From DAXETY01 sp051155755 (GTDB taxonomy: Bacteria > Desulfobacterota > Desulfobacteria > Desulfobacterales > SG8-13), in the NCBI GenBank assembly GCA_051155755.1, contig DAXETY010000135.1, forward strand, positions 1-26,726: a stretch of 26,726 nucleotides of DNA, read 5' to 3'. Made by a program: the position numbers and the translations under genes. Below are positions 12,364-21,600 of this stretch, in pieces. Each line of letters starts with the position of its first letter. Position 1 is the stretch's first letter. The notes under the pieces were generated by a model that ran no database searches, had not been told where the DNA came from, and was given only the letters and a program-made list of their open reading frames with translations.

Positions 12364-14847
12364 CTATGGTTCAGTTTGATCGGTATCGTCGGTTTCATCC
12401 ATTTCTTCGACACCTTCTCCATCTTCAGCATCTTCGGGCAAGCGGGCCACTCCGGCCACTTTTTCTTCCTCTTCCATGCCGATCAGCTTTACGCCCTGGG
12501 TATTGCGGCTGATCACGGATATGCCGCGCACCGTCATCCGGATCAACTTGCCGGCATCGGTCATCAGCATGATTTCGTCTTCATCTTCGACCAGCAGGAT
12601 CGATACAACCATTCCGTTGCGTCTGCTGGTTTTAATGGTGATCACTCCTTTACCGCCGCGCTTCTGCACCGGATAGGCATCGATGGAAGTTCGTTTCCCG
12701 AAGCCGTTTTCCGTGACGGTCAGCAGGGTCTGGCCATGACTGAGCACTTCCATCCCGACGATTCGATCTTCGGAGTCCAGGTTCATTCCCCGCACGCCCT
12801 GGGAAATTCGACCGGAAGGCCGAACCTCCGACTCGTGGAACCGAATCGATTTTCCCTTGGCCGAACCGAGAAACACATTGTAGGCGCCATCGGTCAGCCG
12901 CGCGGCGATCAACTCGTCGTTCTCCCGCAGATTGATGGCGATAATCCCGCCGCTGCGCGGGCGGCTGAACGCCATCAAGTCGGTTTTCTTGATCAACCCC
13001 CTGCGGGTGGACATCAGGATGTAGTAGCCGGGCTGAAATTCCCGGACCGCCAGCACCGTAGTCATCCGCTCCTCCGGTGCCAGGTTGAGCAAGTTTACGA
13101 TCGCTTTGCCCCGGCTGGCCCGCCCGGCCTGGGGAAGATCATAGACCTTGCACCAGTACAACTTGCCCAGGTTCGTAAAAAACAGGAAAGAATGATGGGT
13201 GGAAGCCACGAAGAGATGTTCGACGAAATCCTCTTCTCCAACGCCCATGGCGGTCTTGCCCTTGCCTCCCCGGCGCTGGCTGCGGTAAAGCGTAAGCGGA
13301 TTGCGCTTGATGTAGCCGCTGTGGGAAATGGTCACCACCATGTCCTCTTCGGCGATCATGTCCTCGATGTTGATCTCTCTCACATCTTCGATGATCTCCG
13401 AGCAGCGTTCGTCTCCAAACTCCTTCTGGATCTCGTCAAGTTCTTCTTTGATAATTTCCATTACCAATCGTTCGCTGCCCAGGATTTCCTTAAAGCGCTC
13501 GATATCCTTCAGGATATTTTCGTATTCTTCGATGATTTTTTCCCGTTCCAGGCCCGTGAGCCGCTGCAGCCGCATGTCGAGAATCGCCTTGGCCTGAATT
13601 TCGGTCAGCCCGAAATTCGAAACCAACCGCTGTCGGGCTTCCTCCGGGGTGCGGGACGATCGGATCATCGCCACCACTTCGTCGAGATTGTCCAACGCAA
13701 TTTTATAGCCTTCCAGAATATGGGCCCGTTCCTCGGCTTTGCGCAGGTCATAGCGCGTGCGGCGCAAAACGATCTCTTTGCGATGCAGAACAAAATGTTC
13801 CAGGGTCTGCTTGAGGGTCATCAATTCGGGGCGGCCGTAAACGACGGACAGAAAGATCACGCCGAAACTGCTTTCCAGACGCGTGTGTTTGTAAAGCTGG
13901 TTGATAATGACTTCGGCGATTTGATCCCGTTTCAAACCGATTGCAATCCGCATGCCTTCCCGGTCGGATTCGTCCCGAACAAAACGGATGCCTTCGATTT
14001 GCTTGTTGCGGGCCAGCAGTGCGATATTTTCGATCAGCTTGGCCTTGTTGACCTGGTACGGCAGCTCGGTAATGACGAGCGTCTGGGCCTGAGTGCGTTT
14101 GTCCTCTTCCACCATCACACGGCCGCGAATCCGGATAACCCCTCTTCCGGTACGGTAGGCATCCTCGATGCCCTGGGTGCCGTAAATGATGCCGCCGGTG
14201 GGGAAATCCGGTCCCGGCAGATAGCGGATCAGCTCCTGCCATTCGATGTCCGGATTGTCGATCAGGGCTTTTAAGGCCTGGATGACTTCGGTGAGGTTGT
14301 GCGGCGGTATGTTGGTGGCCATTCCGACGGCAATTCCGGAAGAGCCGTTGACCAGCAGAAACGGGATTTTGGCCGGCAGAACGGCCGGCTCCGTCAATGA
14401 TTCGTCGTAGTTGGGAACGAAGTCGACGGTTTCCTTGTCGAGATCGGCCAGCATTTCATGGGCCAGCTTCGTCATGCGGATTTCGGTGTACCGCATGGCG
14501 GCCGGCGGATCGCCGTCCACCGACCCGAAGTTGCCCTGACCGTCGACCATGGGATAGCGCATGCTGAATTTCTGGGCCAGGCGGACGATCGTGTCGTAGA
14601 CCGCCGTGTCGCCATGCGGATGGTATTTACCGATCACGTCGCCGACGATGCGGGCCGATTTTTTGTAGGGCTTGTTGTAATCGTTTCTCAGCTCGCGCAT
14701 GGCGTACAACACGCGGCGGTGGACCGGTTTGAGCCCGTCGCGCACGTCGGGCAGAGCCCGGCCGATGATCACGCTCATCGCGTAATCGAGATAAGATTTC
14801 TTCATCTCGCTTTCGATGCTGACGACGGCCGAATTTTCTTCTCGCAT
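12364..14847 (-). CDS. gyrA: DNA gyrase subunit A
   Basis: An 827-residue type IIA topoisomerase subunit; with GyrB it introduces negative supercoils using ATP. The winged-helix and breakage-reunion core has the catalytic tyrosine at Tyr120 (AAMRYTEIR). The quinolone-determining region reads GDTAVYD, with Thr81 and Asp85 at the positions of E. coli Ser83 and Asp87. The C-terminal beta-pinwheel contains a canonical GyrA box, QRRGGKG (524-530), which separates it from ParC, and a degenerate QKRGGKG later. The last 30 residues form an acidic tail. The start ATG 14847 has GAGAAGG eight bases upstream. It lies 39 bases after the AI-2E-family gene and 41 before gpsA, all in one direction. gyrB is not in the window. 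Confidence 0.98.
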   Translation of the reverse strand: MREENSAVVSIESEMKKSYLDYAMSVIIGRALPDVRDGLKPVHRRVLYAMRELRNDYNKPYKKSARIVGDVIGKYHPHGDTAVYDTIVRLAQKFSMRYPMVDGQGNFGSVDGDPPAAMRYTEIRMTKLAHEMLADLDKETVDFVPNYDESLTEPAVLPAKIPFLLVNGSSGIAVGMATNIPPHNLTEVIQALKALIDNPDIEWQELIRYLPGPDFPTGGIIYGTQGIEDAYRTGRGVIRIRGRVMVEEDKRTQAQTLVITELPYQVNKAKLIENIALLARNKQIEGIRFVRDESDREGMRIAIGLKRDQIAEVIINQLYKHTRLESSFGVIFLSVVYGRPELMTLKQTLEHFVLHRKEIVLRRTRYDLRKAEERAHILEGYKIALDNLDEVVAMIRSSRTPEEARQRLVSNFGLTEIQAKAILDMRLQRLTGLEREKIIEEYENILKDIERFKEILGSERLVMEIIKEELDEIQKEFGDERCSEIIEDVREINIEDMIAEEDMVVTISHSGYIKRNPLTLYRSQRRGGKGKTAMGVGEEDFVEHLFVASTHHSFLFFTNLGKLYWCKVYDLPQAGRASRGKAIVNLLNLAPEERMTTVLAVREFQPGYYILMSTRRGLIKKTDLMAFSRPRSGGIIAINLRENDELIAARLTDGAYNVFLGSAKGKSIRFHESEVRPSGRISQGVRGMNLDSEDRIVGMEVLSHGQTLLTVTENGFGKRTSIDAYPVQKRGGKGVITIKTSRRNGMVVSILLVEDEDEIMLMTDAGKLIRMTVRGISVISRNTQGVKLIGMEEEEKVAGVARLPEDAEDGEGVEEMDETDDTDQTEP

Positions 14848-14886
14848 GAGCGTTGCCTTCTCTCAGCTGCAAAATGCGCCTACAGC

Positions 14887-15975
14887 TCAGGGGGTCGAAT
14901 AATCCACCAGCTGTCGATAGCTGGACTGATAGATGTCGGTCAAAGTCAAAAATGCGGTGACGATCAACGGACCGTAGATGATTCCCAGAATACCGAACAG
15001 GTTCAGCCCGCCGATAATGGAAAGAAACACCATCAAAGTGTGCATTTGCACCCTTTTGCCGACGATTCTGGGTTTGAACAAATATTCAATGCCGAAGGAG
15101 ACCACGGCGTAAAATACGATAAAAAAGATACCGGCGAAGATTCGCCCTTTCATGAACAGAAACACCGCCGCTGGCACCAGTATGATACCGATCCCCAGTA
15201 TGGGCAAAAAGGCCAGAAGCGCCATGATCACTCCCCAGAGAAAGGGAGACCGTAGGCCGAAAACGGCAAACAGCCCGCCGCCCAGCAGCCCCTGGATCAG
15301 TCCGCACAGCCCGTTTCCAATCAGGATCGCACCGGCCATATCCTTGAATTTCCGGAACAGTTTTCGATCCTGTTCGTCCGGCAGCGGCGATAGATTGACC
15401 ATAAAAGCAAACAGTCGCTCCTGGTCGAGAAACAGGTAAAAGACCACCACCAGCATCAGGAAAAAATCCACCAGAAACACCAGCACGTTTGAGGTAATGG
15501 CCCGCGCCTGTTCATACAGAAAAAGGCCGACAACCCGCCCCAGTTCGCCGATGGTTCGGTTGAAATCCTCGCTGGAGATGGTGACATCGAAAGCGGCCAG
15601 AAACTCGTTGAATCGCTCCAGTACCCGACTGTGCGCCACCAGGCGACTCAACGGAGCCCTGAAGTCGGTGTCCCGGGCGATCTGGACCAGATCATAGGCT
15701 TCCTTGGACAGAATGCCCACCAGAGAAACAATCGGCACCAGCAAGACCACCACGATCAGCAGGCAGGTGATCAGCGAAGCGGCGATGGGCGAAGCAATTT
15801 TCCGTTGGAAGAACCGGTATATAGGGTTAAAAAGGCCGGTTACCACCGCGGCCATAATCAGGATCGAAACAAACGGCCACAACAGCCAGCCAAGCATAAA
15901 GATCGAAACGAAGAAATAGACCAAAAATACGCGGAAAATCAGGTTATGTGCGTGTTGGCCGTTTGAATTCTGCAT
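14887..15975 (-). CDS. AI-2E/PerM family membrane protein
   Basis: A 362-residue integral membrane protein of the AI-2 exporter (PerM/YdiK/UPF0118) family. Hydrophobic segments occur at about 13-48, 62-88, 155-180 and then repeatedly from about 210 to 345, the usual layout of two or three N-terminal helices, a soluble loop (about 90-150) and a C-terminal helix bundle. Typical blocks are GLFNPIYR near 48, FLPILGIG, YLFKPRIVGKRVQMHTL and GILGIIYGPLI near the C-terminus. Members have been linked to autoinducer-2 export or ion/proton antiport, and the substrate cannot be told from sequence. ATG 15975 lacks a strong ribosome-binding site but fits the family N-terminus. It is the first gene of the gyrA run, 39 bases upstream of gyrA. 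I could not place its promoter. Confidence 0.9.
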   Translation of the reverse strand: MQNSNGQHAHNLIFRVFLVYFFVSIFMLGWLLWPFVSILIMAAVVTGLFNPIYRFFQRKIASPIAASLITCLLIVVVLLVPIVSLVGILSKEAYDLVQIARDTDFRAPLSRLVAHSRVLERFNEFLAAFDVTISSEDFNRTIGELGRVVGLFLYEQARAITSNVLVFLVDFFLMLVVVFYLFLDQERLFAFMVNLSPLPDEQDRKLFRKFKDMAGAILIGNGLCGLIQGLLGGGLFAVFGLRSPFLWGVIMALLAFLPILGIGIILVPAAVFLFMKGRIFAGIFFIVFYAVVSFGIEYLFKPRIVGKRVQMHTLMVFLSIIGGLNLFGILGIIYGPLIVTAFLTLTDIYQSSYRQLVDYSTP

Positions 15976-16227
15976 GTTCGATTACCCGACCCGGCGTCCC
16001 CCTTCCACTTAAGGGCGCCAAATGCCGGTCCGCAACGGGGGGTTGCCTGGTCAGCAAACCATATGAGGACGCCTGCACGTTTGGATCCTGAATGACGATG
16101 GCCCAGTGCTTTCGAAACGCACATTCCCGATTGCCGATGGAGCTGAACGAAACGTAAGAAACCGTTTTACACAGCGCAGAGCGGCTTGCTTACCCGAGGC
16201 TCAGCCCATCGGGATGTAGGAATAACG

Positions 16228-16383
16228 CTATCGAGCGAGAAATGCCCCGACCGCGAAAAGCAACAGGATCTGGTAGATGGCGATAGCGGTCAAACTACCG
16301 AAAATCGCGTAAATAATACCTCCGCCGACGATGGCCGGAACCCCGCAGAACACCACGATGCCCAACTTTCTGCTGATATCCAT
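16228..16383 (-). CDS. 51-residue hydrophobic small membrane protein
   Basis: A small protein of 51 residues beginning MDISRKLGIVVFCGVPAIV, with two hydrophobic stretches (about 7-27 and 30-48) joined by Phe-Gly-Ser, so a membrane hairpin is likely, ending FAVGAFLAR. ATG 16383 has GGAGG 12 bases and AGG 6 bases upstream. The same frame is open further up, through the end of the thiolase gene, but that part is Arg/His-rich chance sequence, so the short start is preferred. It lies 50 bases after the thiolase stop on the same strand and is probably cotranscribed. I do not recognise a named family. Evidence is the membrane-like composition, the ribosome-binding site and the context. Confidence 0.68.
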   Translation of the reverse strand: MDISRKLGIVVFCGVPAIVGGGIIYAIFGSLTAIAIYQILLLFAVGAFLAR

Positions 16384-16433
16384 TTCGCCTACCTGCCTCC
16401 TTCGTCTTTCATCATACGGAATCGAATGGGTGC

Positions 16434-17720
16434 TTATTTTTCCACAATCATGGCCATCCCCATGCCGCCGCCGATGCACATGCTCACCATTCCGGTTTGA
16501 TACCCGCGCCGCTCCATGTGATGGAGGAGCGTCACCATCTGGCGGGTGCCGGTGCATCCGATCGGATGGCCCAGAGAAATTCCGCTGCCCAGCTCGTTGG
16601 GAAGGTCGTTTTCAATACCCAGCTCCCGGTAACAGCCGATGGCCTGGGCGGCAAAGGCTTCATTCAGCTCGATGGTATCCAGATCCGCGATCTTCATACC
16701 GGTGGTGTGCAACACTTTGCGAATCGCGGGTACCGGCCCCAGTCCCATGTAAGCCGGATCCACTCCGCCGGCAGCAAAGGCCTTGACGCGGGCCAGCGGT
16801 GTCAGACCCAGATCCCGGGCTTTTTCGGCACTCATCATCAGCACGGCTGCGGCCGCATCGTTGATACCGGAAGCGTTGCCGGCTGTAACGGAACCGTCGG
16901 CTTTGAAGGCCGGCCGCAGTTTGGACATCTTTTCCATGCTGGTTTCCATCGGCCGCTCGTCGGTGTCAAACACGGTTTCCCCTTTGCGGGACCGAATCAC
17001 CACCGGAACGATCTCCTCGGCAAACAGCCCCTCGGTGATTGCCCGGCGGGCCCGCTGATGACTCAACACACCCAGCTCGTCCTGTTCCTGACGGCCGATC
17101 CCGTAGAGCGCCGCGATGTTTTCGGCCGTCATTCCCATGTGGTAGCCGTAGAAAATCTCGTAGAGCCCGTCGAAAACCATCAAATCGTGGACTTCACCGA
17201 CACCGCTGAGTTCCATTCGATAGCCCCAACGGCCTTTGAGCAGCGCCATGGGGACCTGGCTCATGTTTTCCAGGCCGCCGGCGACGATCACTTCGGCCTG
17301 GCCGCTCATGATCGCTGCAGCGCCGAGGGCAATCGATTTGAGTCCCGAACCGCAGACCTTGTTCACCGTATATGCGGGCGTCTCCTTGGATAGACCGGCG
17401 GCGATCATGGCCTGGCGGGCTGGATTCTGCCCCTGTCCGGCCTGCAGTACGTTGCCGATGATCACTTCGTCGATGGAGATCGGTTCGCCCGAATCATCAT
17501 AATCGTAGGCTTTTTCTTCCAGTTCGATTCTTCCGCGGTCTTTGAGCTGATCCGGTGCCATCTCCCGCAGGAAACCACCGGGAGCCGGTTTCAACCCTAC
17601 CCGTTTGAGGACATCCTTGATGACAAGCGCCCCCAGATTCACCGCCGAAACCGTTTGCAGACCGCCTCCGAAAGTTCCGATGGCGGTTCGGCAACCACTG
17701 ACAATCACAGCTTCTTTCAT
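16434..17720 (-). CDS. Acetyl-CoA acetyltransferase (thiolase)
   Basis: A 428-residue thiolase II-type enzyme that condenses two acetyl-CoA to acetoacetyl-CoA or runs the reverse cleavage, in the cytoplasm. The nucleophile is Cys123 (VNKVCGSGLKS), the acid/base residues are His385 (GHPIG) and Cys415 (CIGGGMG), and NEAFAAQ is at 353-359. Compared with E. coli AtoB, whose nucleophile is Cys88, there is an insertion of about 35 residues between RVGLKP and DEVIIGN, rich in charged residues (FLREMAPDQLKDRGRIELEE). ATG 17720 has GAGGAG eight bases before it and starts the family motif MKEAVIVSG, so the longer frame from 17849 was rejected. In a sulfate reducer the role could be fatty-acid or aromatic beta-oxidation or butanoate use; chain-length specificity is not certain. 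Confidence 0.95.
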   Translation of the reverse strand: MKEAVIVSGCRTAIGTFGGGLQTVSAVNLGALVIKDVLKRVGLKPAPGGFLREMAPDQLKDRGRIELEEKAYDYDDSGEPISIDEVIIGNVLQAGQGQNPARQAMIAAGLSKETPAYTVNKVCGSGLKSIALGAAAIMSGQAEVIVAGGLENMSQVPMALLKGRWGYRMELSGVGEVHDLMVFDGLYEIFYGYHMGMTAENIAALYGIGRQEQDELGVLSHQRARRAITEGLFAEEIVPVVIRSRKGETVFDTDERPMETSMEKMSKLRPAFKADGSVTAGNASGINDAAAAVLMMSAEKARDLGLTPLARVKAFAAGGVDPAYMGLGPVPAIRKVLHTTGMKIADLDTIELNEAFAAQAIGCYRELGIENDLPNELGSGISLGHPIGCTGTRQMVTLLHHMERRGYQTGMVSMCIGGGMGMAMIVEK

Positions 17721-17904
17721 TTTCAGTTCTCCTCGCTTCCTGACCCAAAACTGGTTGCGCAAGATAAAAGTACCGATGCGCGCTCCTGTTTTCCGGCACC
17801 GTTGACCGAAATGCCAGAAGCCAGCCCCTTGCAGGGGTCGTCTTCGCATCGATACGGCGTGCTGGGTGCAACGAAAATACGAACGTCGTTCGCCCGAAAT
17901 CCGG

Positions 17905-17933
17905 TTGCAGCGTTTAAAAAAAATGCTTACAAT
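17905..17933 (+). promoter_or_regulatory. Sigma-70 promoter for TANGO2/NRDE gene
   Basis: TTGCAG (17905-17910), a 17-base spacer including an A-run, and TACAAT (17928-17933). The -10 matches 5 of 6. The predicted start near 17940 gives a leader of about 66 bases to ATG 18006. Confidence 0.5.
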
Positions 17934-18005
17934 TCGAACGTTTCCGTTGGTTGTTCACCTAAACTTACGTTATTTACCACAAGGCTTTGGCAAGGTCAAA
18001 CACTG

Positions 18006-18809
18006 ATGTGCCTGATCCTCTTATCCTACGATATCCACAAGGAATACCGCCTCGTGTTTGCGGCCAACCGGGATGAATACTATCGCCGACCGACACAATC
18101 GCTAGGGACCTGGTCAGAAGCACCGGAAATGATCGCCGGCCGGGATCTGCAGGCCGGCGGCACGTGGTTGGGCGTGTCACGCAACGGCAAGTTTGCCGCC
18201 ATTACCAACTTCCGGGATCCGTCGGAAAGGCTTGCCGATCCGCTTTCCCGCGGCAGCCTGGTCGCAGCGTTTTTGCGGGACGGACAAAGTGCCGCGGCCT
18301 ATGTTCGAAATCTGGACACGCCCGAAGCCCGGACGCGATATAACGGGTTTAATCTGCTGGCCGGAGACGCATCGGGGCTGTGGTATTTTTCCAATCGGGG
18401 GCCGGCACCGAGAAGACTTTCACCGGGCCTTTACGGATTGAGCAACCATTTGCTGGATACCCCCTGGCCGAAAGTCGAAACCGGCAAGGCCCGGTTGCAA
18501 AAGGTACTGCAGCATCCAGGGTCCCTCGACCCGGAAGCCCTGTTTGCAATGCTCACCGATCGGACCCGGCCACCGGATTCCCAACTGCCCCACACCGGTG
18601 TCGAGCTGGGCTGGGAGCGAACACTGTCCCCGATGTTTATCGCCAGTCCCGATTACGGAACGCGCTCGTCTTCGCTGCTGATCGTGCGTCGAAACGGTCG
18701 GGTGGCTTTCCTGGAGCGATCTTATGATGACCACCGAACCCGTCGCTTTGACTTTGCCATTCCACCGGAAGCGGCCCTGCCGCCGCCCGAATTCGATCGC
18801 CACAATTGA
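18006..18809 (+). CDS. TANGO2/NRDE family protein
   Basis: A 267-residue member of the NRDE (TANGO2 homologue) family. The N-terminus MCLILLSYDIHKEYRLVFAA has Cys2, conserved in the family, and is followed by the defining NRDE motif (21-24, AANRDEYYRRP). Other blocks present are GGTWLGVSRNGKFAAITNFR, then RG-SL and GLSNHLLDTPWPKV. The eukaryotic homologue is associated with Golgi/ER and mitochondrial lipid and haem handling; the bacterial role is unknown. No signal peptide is seen, so it is probably cytoplasmic. The frame is open from 17655, but ATG 18006 begins the family sequence and follows an AAGG ten bases upstream. It is divergent from the thiolase gene and convergent with rarA. Confidence 0.92.
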   Translation: MCLILLSYDIHKEYRLVFAANRDEYYRRPTQSLGTWSEAPEMIAGRDLQAGGTWLGVSRNGKFAAITNFRDPSERLADPLSRGSLVAAFLRDGQSAAAYVRNLDTPEARTRYNGFNLLAGDASGLWYFSNRGPAPRRLSPGLYGLSNHLLDTPWPKVETGKARLQKVLQHPGSLDPEALFAMLTDRTRPPDSQLPHTGVELGWERTLSPMFIASPDYGTRSSSLLIVRRNGRVAFLERSYDDHRTRRFDFAIPPEAALPPPEFDRHN

Positions 18810-18857
18810 GCATCTGTTTTCACAGGGATTATCGGATTCCGGCGGATCGGGTGGTGG

Positions 18858-20222
18858 TTACGAGTCTTCTGATTCCTTGCGCTTCTCGAGGGTGAGGCTG
18901 CGCCAGTAATTCAATCGTTCGGCAATCGTTTTCTCGAATCCACGTGCCACCGGATGATAATATCGACGGTTTTCCAGTCCTTCGGGCATGTACGCCTGTG
19001 GGGTGTATCCCTGCGGGTTATCGTGAGCATACCGATAATCGGCACCATAGCCCAGTTCCTTCATCAACCGCGTGGGCGCGTTGCGGATGTGAAGCGGTAC
19101 CGGCGGCGCGCCGGAATTGCGGATTTCCTCGCGCACGGCGCCGACAGCCCGGTAGACACTGTTGCTCTTCGGTGCCGTGGCCAGGTATACCGCGCACTGG
19201 GCCAGGGCCAGTTCCCCTTCGGGGTGACCGAGCAAGCGAAAGGCTTCCGTGGCATCCAGGGCCACGCGCAATGCCCGCGGATCGGCGTTGCCGATGTCCT
19301 CGGAGGCAAAGCGCACCATGCGACGCGCCACGTACAGCGGGTCTTCGCCGGCATCGAGCATTCGCAACAACCAGTACAGGGCGGCATCCGGATCGCTGCC
19401 GCGCAGGCTCTTGTGAAGAGCGGAAATCAGGTTGTAGTGTTCCTCGCCGGTTTTGTCATACAACAGCGTTTTCTTTTGCAGCGCTTCTTGAAGCTCTTCC
19501 AGTCCGATGTGCGGATTCTGTGATGCCTCCGGTTCGGCGATCGCGGCGACGACGGCAACGGCAATTTCCAGACTGTTGAGAGCCACGCGTGCGTCTCCGT
19601 CGGCCAATCGAATCAGGTATCGGCGGGCCTCCGCACCCAGGTGGAGTGCCAGCTCGCCCAACCCCCTTTCCCGATCGGTTACGGCACGATCGAGAATCGA
19701 ACCGACTTCTTCGTCGGTCAAGCGCTTCATGGGCAGCACCCGGCAACGGGACAACAGCGGGGCAATCACTTCGAAAGAAGGATTTTCCGTCGTGGCACCG
19801 ATCAAGGTGATCAAACCGCTTTCGACGTGATGGAGAAAAGCGTCCTGCTGGGCTTTGTTGAATCGATGAATTTCGTCCACGAACAAAATCGTGCGCTCGC
19901 GATGCAGCTTGAGGGCCTGGCGAGCATCTTCGATGACGGCTCGGATTTCGCGGACACCCGACAGAACGGCGGAAAAATGATGAAAGCGGCAGCGGGTATC
20001 CCGGGCAATAATTCGGGCCAGGGTGGTTTTACCGCAACCCGGAGGCCCCCAGAGGATCATCGAAAAGATGCGGTCTTTTTCGACCGCGCGGCGAACCAGG
20101 CCTTCCGGGCCCACCAGGTGATCCTGGCCGACAAACTCCGCCAGGGTCCGGGGGCGCAGTCTTTCCGCCAGGGGTTGATGCGCCTGCTGGGTCTGTTTGG
20201 CCTGGTAGTCGAAAAGATCCAT
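18858..20222 (-). CDS. rarA: Replication-associated recombination protein RarA
   Basis: A 454-residue AAA+ ATPase of the RarA/MgsA (WRNIP1) family, acting at stalled replication forks with single-strand-binding protein. The Walker A is GPPGCGKT (59-66), Walker B is ILFVDEIHRF (112-121, with Asp116/Glu117), and sensor 1 is IGATTENPSF. The C-terminal half has the family blocks SALHKSLRGSDPDAALYWL, RRMVRFASEDIGNADP and HIRNAPT. ATG 20222 (MDLFDYQ) is the typical N-terminus; a GTG two codons earlier (20228) is also open. No strong ribosome-binding site is seen. It lies 37 bases after the der stop on the same strand, so it is probably the last gene of the transporter-der-rarA transcript. Confidence 0.96.
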   Translation of the reverse strand: MDLFDYQAKQTQQAHQPLAERLRPRTLAEFVGQDHLVGPEGLVRRAVEKDRIFSMILWGPPGCGKTTLARIIARDTRCRFHHFSAVLSGVREIRAVIEDARQALKLHRERTILFVDEIHRFNKAQQDAFLHHVESGLITLIGATTENPSFEVIAPLLSRCRVLPMKRLTDEEVGSILDRAVTDRERGLGELALHLGAEARRYLIRLADGDARVALNSLEIAVAVVAAIAEPEASQNPHIGLEELQEALQKKTLLYDKTGEEHYNLISALHKSLRGSDPDAALYWLLRMLDAGEDPLYVARRMVRFASEDIGNADPRALRVALDATEAFRLLGHPEGELALAQCAVYLATAPKSNSVYRAVGAVREEIRNSGAPPVPLHIRNAPTRLMKELGYGADYRYAHDNPQGYTPQAYMPEGLENRRYYHPVARGFEKTIAERLNYWRSLTLEKRKESEDS

Positions 20223-20259
20223 AATCACACATTGAAATTTAAAATGTACCGAGTCCCTG

Positions 20260-21600
20260 TCAGGCCCGCTTCCGCCCCGGCTTCTTGCCTTCCCGCTTTC
20301 GAAAGAAAAGACGAATCGGCGTTTTGTCTAGACCACTTTCGCGGCGAATGCGGTTCAGCAGATATCGTCGATAAGAAAAGTGCACCGCTTCGGGATGGTT
20401 TGCGAAGCAGATCACGGTGGGGGGTCGGCTGGCAATCTGCGTGGCGTAGAAAAATTTGATCCTTCGGCCGCGAAAAATCGGCGGCGGATGCTCCTGTACC
20501 GCCGCCTCCAGCATCCGATTCAGCGGTCCGGTACCGATCCGCCGGTCGTATTGTTCGAAAACCCCTTCAACCAGGGGAAAAATCCGTTCCACCCGCAACC
20601 CGGTCAAGGCGGAGACCGTCAGCGCCGGCGCGTAGCTCAGAAATTTGGCGGCCTCCCGCAGTTCCGCCAGCATACGCGGCACCGGACGTCCTTCTTTGGG
20701 AACCAGGTCCCATTTATTCAGCAGGAAAATGCAGCCGCAACCCCGATCCTCGGCATATCCGGCAATGGTGACGTCCTGTTCGGTAATCCCCTCGCCGGCG
20801 TCCAGGACAATCAGCGCCACATCGCAGCGTTCCAGTTTTTGAAGGGCCTTGACCACCGAAAATTTTTCCAGTTTCCGCGAAACCTTGCCCTTGCGCCGAA
20901 TCCCGGCGGTATCTACAATGCGGTAAGAGCGGCCGGAACGCTGGAAAACGGTGTCTATGGCGTCTCGCGTCGTGCCGGGCAGTTCGCCGACCAGCACCCG
21001 TTCTTCGCCCAGAATGCGGTTGACCAGAGAGGATTTTCCGACATTCGGCCGGCCGACCACCGCCAGCCGAATCTCGCGCCGGGTTTCCGCAGCGCGCTCC
21101 CACTCGGCAGCCCGCGGCAGCGACCGCACCAGGTCATCGAGCAAGTCCGTGATCCCGTATCGGTGCTGGGCCGACACCGGGTAAAGGCGATCCAGGCCCA
21201 GCGAATAAAAATCCGCCAGCAGAGATTCCTGCTCGGCCGCATCGACTTTGTTGACGGCATAAAAAACCGTCTTTTCCAGCGGCCGCAGAATATCCAGTAT
21301 TTCCCGGTCGTAGGGCAGCAGGCCCTGGCGGGCATCCATCAGCAGTATGACCGCCTGGGCATCCTCGATGGCCTTGCGAACCTGTTCCTGGACCCGGTCG
21401 GCAACCGCATCTCCGCCGGCAAATCCCCCCGTGTCCACGGCAATGAATTCGACTTCGTTCCAGACGGCATCTCCGAAGTGCCGATCCCGGGTGACGCCCG
21501 GAAAGTCTTCGACAATGGCGTCCCGGCTTCGGGTCAACCGGTTGAACAGCGTGGACTTGCCGACGTTGGGCCGCCCCACGATGGCCACGATGGGTTTCAT
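20260..21600 (-). CDS. der: Ribosome biogenesis GTPase Der
   Basis: A 446-residue double GTPase (EngA) needed for 50S ribosomal subunit assembly. Two G domains are visible: the first with GRPNVGKS (9-16), DTGGF and NKVD (117-120), the second with GRPNVGKS (183-190), DTAGIRRKGKV and NKWD. The C-terminal KH-like domain ends in a basic tail (FRKREGKKPGRKRA). Length is normal (about 440-490). The start codon ATG 21598-21600 shares one base with the stop of the upstream ABC-transporter ATPase gene (TGATG), so translation is probably coupled. No separate promoter is apparent, which places an essential gene downstream of a nutrient transporter. Confidence 0.98.
   Translation of the reverse strand: MKPIVAIVGRPNVGKSTLFNRLTRSRDAIVEDFPGVTRDRHFGDAVWNEVEFIAVDTGGFAGGDAVADRVQEQVRKAIEDAQAVILLMDARQGLLPYDREILDILRPLEKTVFYAVNKVDAAEQESLLADFYSLGLDRLYPVSAQHRYGITDLLDDLVRSLPRAAEWERAAETRREIRLAVVGRPNVGKSSLVNRILGEERVLVGELPGTTRDAIDTVFQRSGRSYRIVDTAGIRRKGKVSRKLEKFSVVKALQKLERCDVALIVLDAGEGITEQDVTIAGYAEDRGCGCIFLLNKWDLVPKEGRPVPRMLAELREAAKFLSYAPALTVSALTGLRVERIFPLVEGVFEQYDRRIGTGPLNRMLEAAVQEHPPPIFRGRRIKFFYATQIASRPPTVICFANHPEAVHFSYRRYLLNRIRRESGLDKTPIRLFFRKREGKKPGRKRA

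Noticed and set aside
12295..14274. 659-codon plus-strand open frame opposite gyrA
   Set aside because: It is a long shadow caused by codon bias in gyrA; its Phe/His/Asp/Gln-rich translation matches no family.
14605..14610. Quinolone-resistance change in GyrA (Thr at the Ser83 position)
   Set aside because: Thr at this position is the natural residue in several bacteria and Asp is kept at position 87, so it does not by itself indicate acquired resistance.
16193..16213. Hairpin CCCGA...TCGGG as terminator of the small membrane protein gene
   Set aside because: The stem is only five pairs with an awkward loop, and there is no T-tract on the minus strand.
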